Shown here: piece by piece, positions 37,276-51,545 of the stretch
Layout of the letters: every line of letters begins with the position of its first letter
How positions within the stretch are numbered: the first letter of the stretch is position 1
Source: Halichondria panicea
Taxonomy: Eukaryota; Porifera; Demospongiae; Suberitida; Halichondriidae
DNA: 64,000 bases
NCBI RefSeq assembly: GCF_963675165.1
Contig: NC_087378.1
Location: 1,106,001-1,170,000, forward strand
Direction of reading: 5' to 3'
The notes under the pieces: model-generated
What the model was told of the DNA's origin: nothing
Seen by the model: the letters and a program-made list of their open reading frames with translations, nothing else
Databases searched by the model: none
Program-made: the position numbers and the translations under genes

Positions 37276-38937
37276 TTAAAAAACAAATAATTGAAAAAAT
37301 TGTTCGGGAGTAAGATACTGTTCCTGTGGCCCTCTAATCTTTGTTTCCTCATTCACAGCAAGACAGGGATGACCATATGACTGCAAACAAAATGCACAGC
37401 TAGTAGTTAGCAAACACAATTTAGTCAGCTACTTACCTTCCAGAACACAAAATTGCACACCTTGCACCAACCAGCTGCAGATACTTCACATCTCAGGTGG
37501 CCATCTCTGTCTCTGTTTTACAAAATAATTATGTAAAATAACAACAACATAATCATAATTACCTGTACTGTTCCATAAAGGAATTTTTCCTGTCGGTCGA
37601 TGCTTTTACCTGTCCGTAGTGGAATAGAGTCAACCTCCTCCAAATGTGATAGTCTTCAGTGATCTCATGAAATCTCCTTCAGGGGTAATCAAAGACACAT
37701 AATAACTAAGATATCACGTGTATTGCTACAAGCCTACATACATGTTTGTTGCTCCAAGGTTCAAAAGGTCTTTTGGATGAGTCAAGTACGTAGCAATATG
37801 CTGTATGCAGTCAACTGGTAGATCATCCAGCTCCAATTGTAAGATATTTTGACGATTGTCTTCATTCAAGCTGCTCTGTAGTTGTCTCTTCATCTTCAAC
37901 ACAGACTTAATTTTGCTGTCCACATTTCTCACACCAAAGCTGCTGAACTGGTTCTGTCGCACTGCAAATACACACAAGCAATGACACACTATATACTATT
38001 AAACCATAACTAACATTTCTCAAATGATGAAATTGCACTTTCCATCATTTTGAAGACAAGGCCACTGTACTTCTTAGAAGAGATGCCTGTACAAATTATA
38101 TTTCTGTGAATGCACAATACACAGTAGTTTGCTCACAGATGTCTTTTGCTCTGTCCATGAGCCTAAGTAGGACATTCTGCATGCTTCCACTGAGTGTAGG
38201 TTGAGGCGTCTTAAAGATGAGAGCAACTACCTGTAATAAGAAAATTAAAATCAGTGATCGTTCCACAATAACATAACAACAGCTTGAATATACCGCACCT
38301 GGCATATAAAGGGGAAGCAGCCGTCGTTATTCAGAGCTTGTTCAAAATTAAGCTTATTGACAGCATCAGAAATAGTTGAGTAGTGACTGCTCTGTAGGAG
38401 AGGAGTACAATAGTCTTTGCTAGCATAATTACTTACTTCTTTTGATGAAGACCTTGCAGACACACATCGCTGATCTGTGATACAATAACAACATAAATTA
38501 TACTAATAATATTCAGTATATACACTCACCTAGCAGGAGGTTCAATCGCTTGACCTGTTTATCAATAAGTTCAGTCTCTTTAGAGTAGCTGCACGGAAAC
38601 AATCGTTACCATAGACAATAGATACAAGTGAACCAAATAATTAAATATTATAATCAGTGCTTATTTTCCATACATACTGTGACGGTTTGGCTGCTCCCTC
38701 GCTCCATATCACCTGAACCTTTGGTCTCTGCTTGCTCTCCTGGGATGGACTAGTAGCTCTGGACACTTTCTTACTGCTGTTCGTACTGGAAGCTTTAGAA
38801 GATGAGCCACTGCTTGTACTAAACTGACGACGCAGTTGCTGGTTAAGACTGTTCTTTATTTCAGCCAGCCTTCTCCATCCAAAGTCTGTCCTAATCCATT
38901 TTTCTCCGGGTGATCTCCAGTCTCTGAACAGTGCCAT
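37276..38937 (-). CDS. FBXO25/32-like: F-box protein of the FBXO25/FBXO32 (atrogin-1) family
   Basis: Starts MALFRDWRSPGEKWIRTDFG, matching atrogin MPFLGQDWRSPGQSWVKT. Following exons give TISDAVNKLNFEQALNN (compare TLGEAFNRLDFSTAI), VNVLLRLMDRAKDI-like helices, then the F-box (LELDDLPVDCIQHIATYLTH, PKDLLNLGATN). A C-terminal region with cysteines has WCKVCNFVFWK and ends LTPEQFFQLFVF, like atrogin LSPQDFINLFKF. These proteins are SCF ubiquitin-ligase substrate receptors. A serine-rich insertion (FSTSSGSSSKASSTNSSKK) lies near residues 40-60. I use the ATG at 38937; an in-frame upstream ATG lies at 38964. Confidence 0.87.
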
Positions 38938-39487
38938 TGTTTTGTTTTGGTTGATTTGCAGCAAGATAAAAAAGTAAACAAATCACTTGTTTTTAAATGC
39001 AAACAGCACTCAGCTGTTTTACCTTATTTGGTAAAAACCGAGGCATTGTTACTATTATTAGAACAGCAGAAAGTACGTCATTTTGCAGTAAGCGCAAGCT
39101 TATGTCATTAAGGGTCTTTACCCATTCTTTTTCGGTTTACAAACAATAATTTAGTCATTCATTAGTGTCATGTATGACTGCTCTGAAATGATCTACAGTT
39201 GAGCAACACAATAAAAGGTAGTGCACTTGTTCAATCAGCTACAGAACGTGCACAAAGAAGAAGGATTAAAACTGACAGCACAACTGCTCGTGTAAAAACA
39301 AAGAAATATTTATGATTGCAAATAACCAATAAAATAAGTGCAATAAAGAACATACATTTTATCTCACCCTACAAAAATAGCACATACAACCAACATATAG
39401 TTTTAAAATTGTGCAGTCTGCCCTTGAGAACTAAGATCCACTGCCCACACAAACACAAGCATAGAACGATGAAAAAAGAGTATCCTC
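38938..39487. other. intergenic region, FBXO start to PHACTR stop
   Basis: Should hold the F-box gene promoter and the PHACTR 3' UTR. AT-rich, no repeat or gene recognised. Confidence 0.4.
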
Positions 39488-42400
39488 TCACGGTCTATGA
39501 TATCTGCAGGGAACAAAAAAGATACTTATAAGACATGTTGATAGATTACTCCCACAGATCAACACAATATAATTATACGCTCTTATTCTATAAACAACCA
39601 CAACTTGCCACTGACCTAGTCATGTATTCACTTGCTGGGTGAATCTGCATTTCAAATCTCTTGAATTCGTTTAGTTCCTTTCGAATGCTGGCCTTGTCCT
39701 CAGGGCGCAGTCTAGTCCAAGGCTTGTCTGCTGTTCTGTCAAAGGCCTCAGCCTCAATCACTTCAGCGTAGTCAGCAAACGATCTGGATATACAGAGAAA
39801 CACAGGTTGGAGAATTGAACAGTAAGTACATGATTGAACATTTGGCATCCCAGTGCAACAAATAGCATGCCACATTTAGTGGTATACACATGGGCAGAAG
39901 AATTGAGTGTCTACATGGAGGCAGTAAAAAAGAACTTCTTACATCAAAATTTTCTTCTGCCGTAGTTCTTTTACAGTAGGCCTTCGACTGAGTTTCCTCT
40001 CCAGCTCGACCTTACGCTCCTCCCAGGATTGTTCTCTCTTAGATTTCTCCTGGGGAATAATATTCCTTTCTTTGAGTTCTCCTTGGCTGGGTCGCTGACT
40101 CAGTCGTCTCATCAGATTGCCCTCAATCGTAGCACGTCGCTCAGCAGTTTGAGCTGGGGGGGGAGGGGGGGGTTAAAAACAGCATGATACAGGTCACACA
40201 ATAGCACTAGGTACATTTAGATCATGTTTGCCATAAATACTGCAATTTGATTGGCTAAAGGAAGTGTTCTATCCAAATCATGTACTTATTTAGAAAATCA
40301 TGTACTTACTTAGAAAATCATGTACTTCACTTAGAAAATCATGTAGCAAAGATTAGATAAGAACATTCAAATCTGATTGGCTAAATACTCATGGTTGTTA
40401 TGATCTAAAATGCTTAGACACTGTTTAGGAAGTTTCCACATGATTTAAAAGTCCTCAGGGCTAGTAGAACCCTCACTGCGTTCAGGATACTACAACCAGC
40501 CCTTTGGGCTTCTAAATCATGTAGAAACTTCCTAAACAGTGTCTAACTATTATGTAGAGCCACAGACAAAACGACACCTACAAGCAGAAACAGAACTTGA
40601 TATTTAAAAAGGGATTGCTTATTTGTAGAATCACTGCCTAACTACACAACATGTACAAGCAGACCTGCTGTTTACAAAGGAACCAATGGGGAATATTGTT
40701 AACTTGTGTATATATATAGAGCCATTGAAAACTCACTTGGAATTGCCTCCTTTTTCCTTCTTTTCCGTACAATTGCAATACTGTCACTGCGACACACCTT
40801 GCCATTGACTGTGACTGCAGGAAGCAAGATTACAGGAGTCAGATACGTGTACCATAACAATCAAAAACACGGTCTATGTGTGTGTATATACGAATAGGCA
40901 AGCTTTAAATAAGGTACATGCACCTATTACACAACACATGTATAATTATGTACTTTTTTCGTCCTCATCAACAGGTTGACTAGGGCCGTCGTCTTCATCG
41001 CTATCGCTATCGGTATAGTCCTCGTCGTCTGTCAAGTCATCATCAGGGGAGTACACCACATACTTGTCATTGGACTTCTGTTTGGCCCGCTTTTTTTTGG
41101 AGGATTTTTTTGATTGATCATTGTCGGATGTCTGGAATGAAAAGTTTGCAAAATATGTGACGCAAGTACAAAGTGATAAATATCAAGATGCATTCTGTAG
41201 ATCGTACGGTGTTCTATCAAGAAAACGTTGTCAAAGGTTACGCATGTGAACACTTGAAATATGCCAACTATGTGTATCAACTCGCAAGTATGGATTGCTC
41301 AGATATGCACACGTATTATAGGATCTCGTTACCTAAAAACTATTATAGTCTTAATGCAACACACAACGCTCTCATTGCTGTACCTCTGGTGATGTGTGTT
41401 TGAAGCGTAGTGCTCTCTCCTCCTCATAGGTTGCCCCTCCCTTGAGGATGCTTCGTGGTGGAGGAGTGGCAGCAGCTGCATTAGGCTGCAGGGGGAAACA
41501 GGATAGTAACAGAGTATCATATAACAGACTGACTGACAATGAACAAACATGCGTAACACAATACAACAAACAAGATTTTTATAAGTTCCCATTTCAGAGG
41601 TATTTACAAATACAGAGAACTGATACTTAAAATAGTTCTAGTAAATATATATATATAGATTGTTTTCTTACATTTGAGAGGTTGACAACTTTCTTATCGT
41701 TTGTCACCAGTGGAGAAGTGACATCACTGTGTCTGCCATTGTGGCCACTCTGTTGTGGGTACTGGAAGTCGGAGGGCATGCTGGCTATAGAGTAGTCGGA
41801 TGTAGAACCAACTCTGTGAGGAGGGAAATAAAATGAAGGCAGTTAGGATTAAAAGACCACACATGAAGTTTACTCCTACAAGTATCGTACATGTACATGT
41901 ACATGTACTACAACATTCCAGACATGTTTTCACAAAAGTCAATGTACCTTGCTGCTGGTTGTGGTGAGTGTGAGCTTGCTCTTGCATCCATATGATTGTC
42001 CTTCACTCCAGGCCCTGCAAACTGGTGTGGGTGGTTATAGGGTGGTGGGGGAGGAATGCCAGGCTGGTAAGACATTGAACGCGGCCCTGCAAATTGTCCC
42101 GGTATTGGTTGCTGCTGCTGCTGACTCTCGTAGTGTTGTTGCATCTGTTGCATGAATTGTTGCTGCGGTTCTGCTGGATGTTGAGAGTGGTACCCGTTCA
42201 TATCGTTACTAGCTCCCGGATGAAATTGTGGAGATCGATGCAGAGGGTTGAGGTAGGTGACTGTGTTGGGTCCTTGCTCAGCATTTTCAGAGCTGCTTAG
42301 AGAGCCTCCTATAGAAACAAGAACAGAGCAACTTCATAACCGTTTGCTAACGACGTATGACCACTACTAAGCAGTTTGCAAAGTGCACGATTTAGGCAAG

Positions 42401-44921
42401 CTGTGTAGCTGTATAATTAGATGGCACCATGCTATATGACACAATCACTAATTACAGTATATACACAGTTGTGTGTACAAACATGTGGGCGATGAGCAAA
42501 CACATATCCACTAGGTACTGACTGTATTGGGCCGAGGCCATAACCACCCACACACTTATGGATAGTGGGCTGACTAGACATAAACACCCACCAGATGTTG
42601 AAATAGAAAATAAACACAGAACTTTACTTATAGCCAATGTTAAATGCAGTCTTGAGTACCAGCTAGACAATACAGCTACTGCCTCTTATTGCCAGGGAGT
42701 GGTAGCCTCTATGCACTAAACCAATGCTTACTTAGCCAAAACACAAACACACTACTACGGATATTATGAAACACAAAACAAATTCACAATATAAACCATT
42801 TGATACTAGGTACACAATAGCCCACAATAGCCATATGTTCAGCTTTCAGCCTATCAGCATTAGTCTTACTTTCCGTACTTAAGTAGGTGATAGTTGAGAA
42901 GGTATCAAGCACCTCATCCGAGTCAATAATATATTTGTTGTTGAGGATATCTAAACATTCAAAATTCCACGAATGCCATCAGAAAGCTATTAAAATAATA
43001 TTGCTCACCACCCACAAATTACTACGAAGGAAGTTTAAGTTATGCAAATACACGAGAAATTGGGACTAATGCTGACATTGAGATTTGAGGCCTTAATGGA
43101 TCACACCAATTCACGCATGCAGAGGTGGGAAAGCAAGTGGTTATAATCACATCAGGAAGCAACACAGCCAGTAATGACACGACAATTATCTGAGGCCATA
43201 CTGCAACTCTACACATACTGAAAAATTGAAGGCAACCTTGACAACCAAACTTCAGTTTCAGAGCGAAGAATCTAATGTAAAGGAAAATTAACAGTACATT
43301 CACAAGATTAAGGCAACAAAGACGGACTTAGCTCTGATCTCATATCACAAAGAACGTAATTTTAGAGTGTTTTGATTGGTCAATCATTCGGGAAGACTAG
43401 CTTTATTGGTTCATTGGTTCATTAACATTATGAATTGCCACATAACTAATTGGCATCCCTCACACGAAGAGCTGTGAGGCTATTAAGCACACACAGAGAC
43501 TTATTCAATTAAGGCTTCACTGCCCAGATAAACAATGCCCGTACAAAGAGGACACAACAGAAAAGATGGTGGGAGGGAGCAACTGGTAACGTGATGGCTA
43601 CAATCAACTAACCGATCAGGTACAGTAGGCCATATACAATACACACCTAAACATTCTAGGAATCTATACCCAGTGGCAAGTAAGCGATTAAACATTGACA
43701 GCTATTAATTTTTGAATTCTTAATGAATGCCTAAGTTGATACGAACACAGATAAACAACAAGAGAAGACATGCACTTGAAGCCATGGTAAAAATCGTCAA
43801 CACCTAAACATAAAATTTTCCTGAACACAAAAAGGGAAATACATTCAGACATGTCCTGTTATCACACACCCTCTGCCGCTGGCCCTATAATTCCACCATC
43901 TGTGTACCCAAAGCTGCATGTGCAAATCCATATGCTATAGTAGACAATGTTTTTAGTACATGGGTCATTTTGAAAGACACTACTACCCAGAGGGAAAAGC
44001 ACAGGTTCTGCAGTTACAAAGAAAGAGCTGGAGACAAAACAAACAATGTTGCTATGCGCTAATAGAGCTGGGGAAAGCTGACACAAGGTAGTGTCTCAAG
44101 TTCAAATTTAAAACGGACATGCAATAAGTATCACAACAGATAATTATGGCTCACAGCCAACACTTGGTGGGTCAACATTCACAGTATGCTGATACGGGGC
44201 TATTAGAGACGCATGGACAAACAGGAGAGCTAACAATAATTATTACTAGTGCAAAAGGAAATACTCGAGCCTTTATATGGTCTGTGGCTTACTTAGGATA
44301 AGTTAATGTTTTGGTAATGGTGCAGGCACTTTATGTATTTAGATTCATACATAATCTAAGTACGCCATAGTATCGCGTACGTACAGACTAAACACTGTGA
44401 ATACGATTATTCTAGCGATACTAACACACGATTTGAACTGAATACAACCAACTACTGCTGCCTAGTAAATGACAGCCCACTTGCTATGAACTACGATGAG
44501 AACAGGGGTACACAAGTAATGGACAGACAGACAGACAGTAGTTGCTAAGAGATGGTGATGGCACTAGCTCATCAAGTGGTACGTGGTACGTGTAGGGAGG
44601 CAGACACTCCCCACTCACATTTATATTGACACTATTAAGTATTGTCAAACACACACACACAGCCTGGTATATACACTCACCACTATTCTGTCCACTGCTG
44701 TCACTTTTGCTGTTCTTCTTCTTCTTACGGTGCCATTTCCAGGGTCTGACTAGCCTGTATAAGAATCCTTTGCCTCTCTTGGAAGTGTCCATATCATCAA
44801 CACTAGAGTTTCTACGCATACTCCCCACTTGCTCGCTTGGTCTTGGTCTTGAACTGCTTAGTAAGTTCGAGTCACTCTGAGACATAGCTCTGGAATCTGC
44901 CAGGCCTGTATTGTAAGCCAT
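39488..44921 (-). CDS. PHACTR-like: phosphatase and actin regulator (PHACTR), RPEL repeats
   Basis: Exon 1 (44921-44681) starts [19 protein letters not shown] and carries [19 protein letters not shown], the N-terminal basic block. Middle exons are Gln/Pro-rich ([19 protein letters not shown]) and include the acidic [17 protein letters not shown]-terminal RPEL repeats are [18 protein letters not shown] and [19 protein letters not shown], plus a third ending [16 protein letters not shown]. The PP1-binding end [43 protein letters not shown] closes at 39488, using a tiny final exon (39488-39503). PHACTRs bind PP1 and G-actin. The canonical N-terminal RPEL after the WKW block is not visible. Confidence 0.88.
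40275..40345. repeat. short tandem repeat in a PHACTR intron
   Basis: Four imperfect units of about 19-22 bases, AAATCATGTACTTACTTAG and variants, next to the foldback at 40413-40546. Confidence 0.6.
40413..40546. mobile_element. foldback MITE in a PHACTR intron
   Basis: Inverted ends TTAGACACTGTTTAGGAAG and CTTCCTAAACAGTGTCTAA continue with TTTCCACATGATTTA against AAATCATGTAGAAAC. 134 bp, no ORF. Confidence 0.8.
42870..42950 (-). CDS. candidate cassette exon of PHACTR
   Basis: 81 bases, between acceptor TGTTTAG/ATATCC and donor GGAAA/GTAAGA, open in the one phase that fits the flanking exons (phase 1 on both sides). It would insert 27 residues ([20 protein letters not shown] and on). Including or skipping it keeps the frame. 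I see no family match, so it may be chance or alternatively spliced. Confidence 0.35.
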
Positions 44922-45083
44922 ACCGTTAGATACACCCAGATCTTTCTTTTATTATCAAAGCTATCAAGTTAGTATAACACCTACTGACATCATAGTAAGA
45001 TCACATGATAAGCCATGTGTCATCACAAAAGCTAAGAAGCTTTAGTTAGCGAGACTTGGACTGTACAGTCATATTGGCTTACA

Positions 45084-47038
<1,955 letters not shown>

Positions 47039-47502
47039 CTTTGCCTTAATTATGTGTATGTACAATTATGTGTATGTACAATCATGTATATAGTTTGCTG
47101 TTTTTATGGCTTAATTATACTTTCACTTATTATTAATAATGTTCATATTTGGGAGATGAAAAAGAATTTGCCAATTTCAGCCAAATACCATGAATTATAG
47201 CCCACAGTCCAAGGGCGAAAAATAACAAATTACGACCCCAACGAAAATTTGGATTGAAACATCATTTCGTTGTAAGCATTCAGAATGTGTGAATTTGGAT
47301 AAACGAGAAAGATAATCAACCTCCCATTTAATGACTTTCTCACCACCTTAAATTTATTAATTGGAAAGGGAATCTATTGTCACAATAAGTTAATGCATTA
47401 TTTTACAACAAGAATGTTAAGCAAGCTATACAGTAGTAGCTGGAGTATAAAATAGGTGATAAACATAAATGACTGCACGGTTAAAATGATGCGGTGATAA
47501 TA
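47039..47502. other. 3' region between convergent KAT8 and subtilase genes
   Basis: Probably the two 3' UTRs. No repeat or RNA gene recognised. Confidence 0.4.
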
Positions 47503-49762
47503 CTATTCGTCCTCAACAATTTCATTGATGATCCTCATAATCTCCTCGTGACTGCGATCCAAAATCCGATACGGGTTCAAAGTTCCATACCCAATCTCTT
47601 CAGCATGGTGACCTGGGGAGGAGCTCATCTCTTTAAGAATCTCTCTCATCACCCACACGTTTTGAATATGCTCAATAAGTGGCTTCCCTCCAATCTGGTA
47701 CTCCTCCTTATCACTCGCACAGATCTCTGTCACGGCTTGTAAGATAAGACACACAAGTCCTGCCACTCCAGGTGTTGCACAAGACGTCCCACTAGCACAG
47801 TCCATTGCAAACGGGCCCACAGTTCCTGGCCCAGGTCCCCAGAGGTTGTCACCGGGGGCAAGGAAATCAAGTTCTCGACCGACAGGAGAGAAGGATGTTG
47901 GTTTACCGTTCTCATCGTGAGCTCCGATACAGAGGACATGACCCAAACGAGCAGGAAATGCGATGGGTTGTAGACGAAGACGACCGACATTCGAAGCACA
48001 GCACACAACGATAACCCCAAGACTAGTCAGGTCTGAAATAACTTGTGCTCTTTCATGAGAGTGGTAGGTTGAGGCTAGAGAAATGGAGACAACATCGATC
48101 CTTAATTCTCCACTAACATGCTGTTGTTTCAGCCACTCCAGAGATGCATGGAAGGCATCTGAGTCCACGTCTCCATTGCTCGTTTTGACCACTTTACAGA
48201 CAACCAATTTCGCACCAGGGGCAACTCCAGGCGGAATTCGGATACAGAGAGAGTCTGGATCGTGAGTGTTGACGGGGCAGAAATGAGAGTTTCCAGCCGC
48301 AATACCAGCGCAGTGGGTACCATGACCGTCAGAATCTATAGCGCAGTCAATATCATCGATTTCCTCTTTGACAAAGTTTTTGACGGCGAGGATTTTCCCC
48401 TTGAATGAAGGGTGCATGTAGTTGATGCCCGAGTCAATCACAGCGATGGTTGTCCCAGATCCGTTGATTCCTTTCTCGTGGAGTCTGTCCAGATTCCATA
48501 TTTCTGATACAAAGGGACCATCGGTGCTCAGCTCAGCCTCATCAGTGTAGGTACAGTCAGTGGAGAACGCTCTACGGGCTTTCTGCAAGAGGGAACAAGT
48601 AAAGAATATCACATGACAGGGCATAACATAAAAACACACTTTCAGAAATTATATTTGGGCAAAAAAATCTGATTGGTTGGGCCAACAATGCACAAACCTG
48701 TTTTGCTGACTTCTGTGATGCTCTATAGGCCACAAGGTCACCACTGTTGTCTGATGCTGCGTTCAGGCTGCTAACAAGGGAGAAAGGGTCGATAGCTTCC
48801 CCACACACAAATGGCTCGTCCATTTCAGCAATGTAGTTGGGTCCAGGGGCTCCAAGATCGTGGCTAGAATAGGTGACAGTAGGAGTGTTCTTTCTGTTGT
48901 ATTGTTTCAGCTCAGAGGAGAGCATATCGGCAAATACCTCTACCATGTCATCAGAAGAGATCAATGTGAGGTCTTTTATATTCGCTTTACGGAGCAAGGT
49001 TGCGATTGCTTTGAGATCAAATTGCTTTAGATTGTATTCGTGAAGAGATGAAGACATAGGCAAAAACAAGTGTGTGATGGAGAATCGGGAACTCACAATC
49101 GGCTGAAGAAGCAGAGCAAGATTTGTTTGAGGGTGTAAAGTAACCGTTGGCAACAGAAGCTCCTCGATTGAATTGACCTTGCCTAGCTGCTCAAATATAT
49201 TTTGAAGAAAAACACTCAGAAACTGACTGTCTTCACTCAATTTTTCAACATACTGAGCTGGAAATCGAAGGTTGAGCACTTGCAGATCTTTAGCAAGGTC
49301 CCACAAAGAAACGTATGTTACGGCAGTGGTAATTACAAAATCTGATAGAGCCATCTTCGAGTGAAGAATTGAACTTGGTATCCTTGGAGGGAGATAAAGT
49401 ACCAACTCGTTGAGTGAACGCTCATCAAATGTTTTTACGTGAACAGGTTTTATTATTTTTTTACGCTTTGCAGGAGGTCCTCCTTGAAAGTCCACTTCAT
49501 CTTTACCACCAAAGAGAGGAGTTGATAGGGAAGAGTTCCCTCTATCAGGTGTTGAACGGCCAATTAGGCCAAGTGCATGGCCTCTTACGAACAGGGGGGG
49601 TTGTGCAGTTAGATTGCTTCGAGACGAGTACGAGTGATATGGGTGGATTCCAGAGGACAGACCGAGCTGGTGGGGTGGTGGAAAGTGGAGAGAGGTAGAA
49701 GAGGAGCTCTTGAAGATGTGATACTGCTTGACTTGGTCCATTTTCATGGATACGGATGCCAT
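47503..49762 (-). CDS. subtilisin-like serine protease (S8) with unknown N-terminal half
   Basis: Two exons (49762-48698 and 48582-47503) join in frame to 714 residues. The second exon is a complete S8 domain: catalytic Asp in TTIAVIDSGINYMHPSFKG (about residue 405), His in DSDGHGTHCAGIAAG (about 443), the oxyanion Asn in CCASNVG, and Ser in ASGTSCATPGVAGLVC. The first 355 residues have no signal peptide or transmembrane segment, a basic PAKRKKIIKP that could be a nuclear signal, and leucine-rich helical segments (ATLLRKANIKDLTLIS) of no family I know. A cytosolic or nuclear subtilase is therefore inferred, unlike secreted furin or PCSK enzymes. No cleaved prodomain is recognised. Confidence 0.8.
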
Positions 49763-49882
49763 TTTGATGTATTTTGAATAAGGCTGTTAAAAACGGGGGA
49801 GGGGCTGTAGCAGATCAGCCCCGCCCCTACTTTAATAAACACCTGAAAGGAAACATTCTGCTCATCATGGCCGGCTATTCAT

Positions 49883-50721
49883 GTCATGGCTGTGATATTG
49901 CACAGAGAGGACTCAGAGGTTCAACCAGTCTTCCAAGCACTCAAGTCCTTGTGGTGAGTGTGTGTATTATGGGGGGGGGGGGGGTTAATAGTAGCCCACT
50001 GCTGAGCGAGCTGGTTGGTAAGAAGAAACTTGCTCGAAAGATGAAGCTCTGTGGTGTGTACTCCGTATTCTGTGCGTGTTCTTTAAATTATTTCATAGAC
50101 ATGTCTTATAGGCAAGCTGGTACGTGTAGTATGTAGGCAGCTCTTCGATATCCCTTCAATGTATTATCCTATAATTATGTGACCACAGGGAGATTTATTT
50201 CGAGGAGATACAGCACCCGCTTCCAGGACATCCGGGGGGAGTTTCAATATCCTCTCACTATGTGCTATAAGTGTGCACATGTACATAATTACACACGTCC
50301 ATCTGTAGGTTAATTGTTGTACTGTGTTCAATCTCCCTCAACATAATGATTGTGTGATCTTAGCTTTTGACTGTGCATGCAGTTTTATCCTTAACCCCTT
50401 GATCACTGACCCTTACGAGGTGTTCCGGATGCTACGTCACATGACAGCCGGAATAGCGTCAGAGCACCACTTCCTGCCCATCATCCAGTACTGGATGTCA
50501 TTGTGATCACCCGAGACGACTACTGGGCCTGCAGAGTGAAACAAAGAAGAAACATGAAATCGTCGTTCAAGAAAAGGTGGAGAACAAGAGACGAGGACTC
50601 AAGGAAGAGGTCAGTTACAACCAATTGACCACACCCAACTCACTCACCCTCCCATCTCTACAGTTATCAGACAGCCTGCCGCTACTGGAATCCCACCCCC
50701 TCCACCACCACTACCAGGTGA
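49883..50721 (+). pseudogene. formin-like FH3/FH1 fragment, probably degenerate
   Basis: The segment DPYEVFRMLRHMTAGIASEH followed by HFLPIIQ (50407-50490) matches the end of the formin FH3 domain (human DIAPH1 EVFQIILN and EPHFLSILQ). Downstream lie a charged helical stretch (HEIVVQEKVENKRRGLKEE) and a Pro-rich FH1-like string (ATGIPPPPPPLPG). These pieces are in different frames, and no single GT..AG model joins them well; TRDDYWACR in a third frame also resembles the next formin segment. A possible first exon starts at 49883 (MAVILHREDSEVQPVFQ). No FH2 domain follows: a foldback and then another gene occupy that space. Likely a decayed or truncated copy. Confidence 0.4.
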
Positions 50722-50869
50722 GTACTTTTCCCTTTAGGATTGCAAAAGTGAGTGGGTGACATGGCCCGAAATTTTAAGAGAGTGACTTAGACCTTAGAAG
50801 GCTTATTGTGGGTAGAGTGCAGTGAGGGCTCCCCAGAAATGGGTAGAGTAGCAAGAAAGGGAGAGGTGC

Positions 50870-50955
50870 GTACTAGGCTACTAAGCTACTGTGTACTAGG
50901 CTACTAGACTACTGTGTACTAGGCTACTAGACTACTGTGTACTAGGCTACTAGTA
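50870..50955. repeat. short tandem repeat, about 22-bp unit
   Basis: Nearly four copies of ACTGTGTACTAGGCTACTAG, abutting the left arm of the foldback. Similar copies resume just right of the foldback (51355-51385). Confidence 0.75.
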
Positions 50956-51357
50956 CTTTAGGTAACTAGCTATGAGCTGGCTAAGGCTATGGCTATATAG
51001 AGTCACTTTCAATTTGTTTTATATTGTCAAAGCTTTTCCTCGCATTGAGCGATTCTTCATGACAAAAATAATAGAAAACAACTAGTGACTTTATAGACAA
51101 AAATGAACACCTGACATGTGAATACTCAGCCACCAAACCAGACATCAAACCAGACGTTATACTGGTTTGACTGGTATTTTACTATAGGGCTACCTAGTCA
51201 ACGTTTTTGTCTATAAAGTCACTAGTTGTTTTCTATTATTTTTTGTCCTGAAGAATCGCTCAATGCGAGGAAAAGCTTTGACAATATAAAACAAATTGAA
51301 AGTGACTCTATATAGCCATAGCCTTAGCCAGCTCACAGCTAGTTACCTAAAGTACTA
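50951..51357. mobile_element. large foldback element, arms about 155 bp
   Basis: Left arm TAGTACTTTAGGTAACTAGC ... GACTTTATAGACAAAAA pairs with right arm TTTTTGTCTATAAAGTC ... TAGTTACCTAAAGTACTA, with few mismatches over about 155 bases and a loop of about 95 bases. No ORF. It sits where the rest of the formin-like gene would be expected. Confidence 0.9.
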
Positions 51358-51545
51358 GACTACTGCGTACTAGGCTACTAGGTGTAGATGAATGGGTACT
51401 GATGATTAATTCATTTGGAATTTTGGAAATAGTTTATTCATTGCCTACGTGTACTACGTGATACATAGAACCACTAAGTAATGGTGCCATGTCTGTCAGG
51501 CTATAAAAGATGTGCCTCTACCTACAGTGATTACATTGATTGATC

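Noticed and set aside
40275-40345. Direct repeats as a CRISPR-like array
   Set aside because: Units are imperfect with no spacers, and the host is an animal; a short tandem repeat.
43868-43913. Exon-like segment in the large PHACTR intron ([14 protein letters not shown] on the minus strand)
   Set aside because: It has an acceptor-like CAG, but the readable frame does not fit the phase of the flanking exons (phase 1 gives a stop). Possibly an alternative exon, but not supportable.
49970-49985. Poly-G and poly-C runs (here, about 56059-56080, 60428-60440, 62523-62539) as structured elements
   Set aside because: Simple homopolymers in introns or spacers; likely slippage or sequencing noise rather than G-quadruplex regulators.
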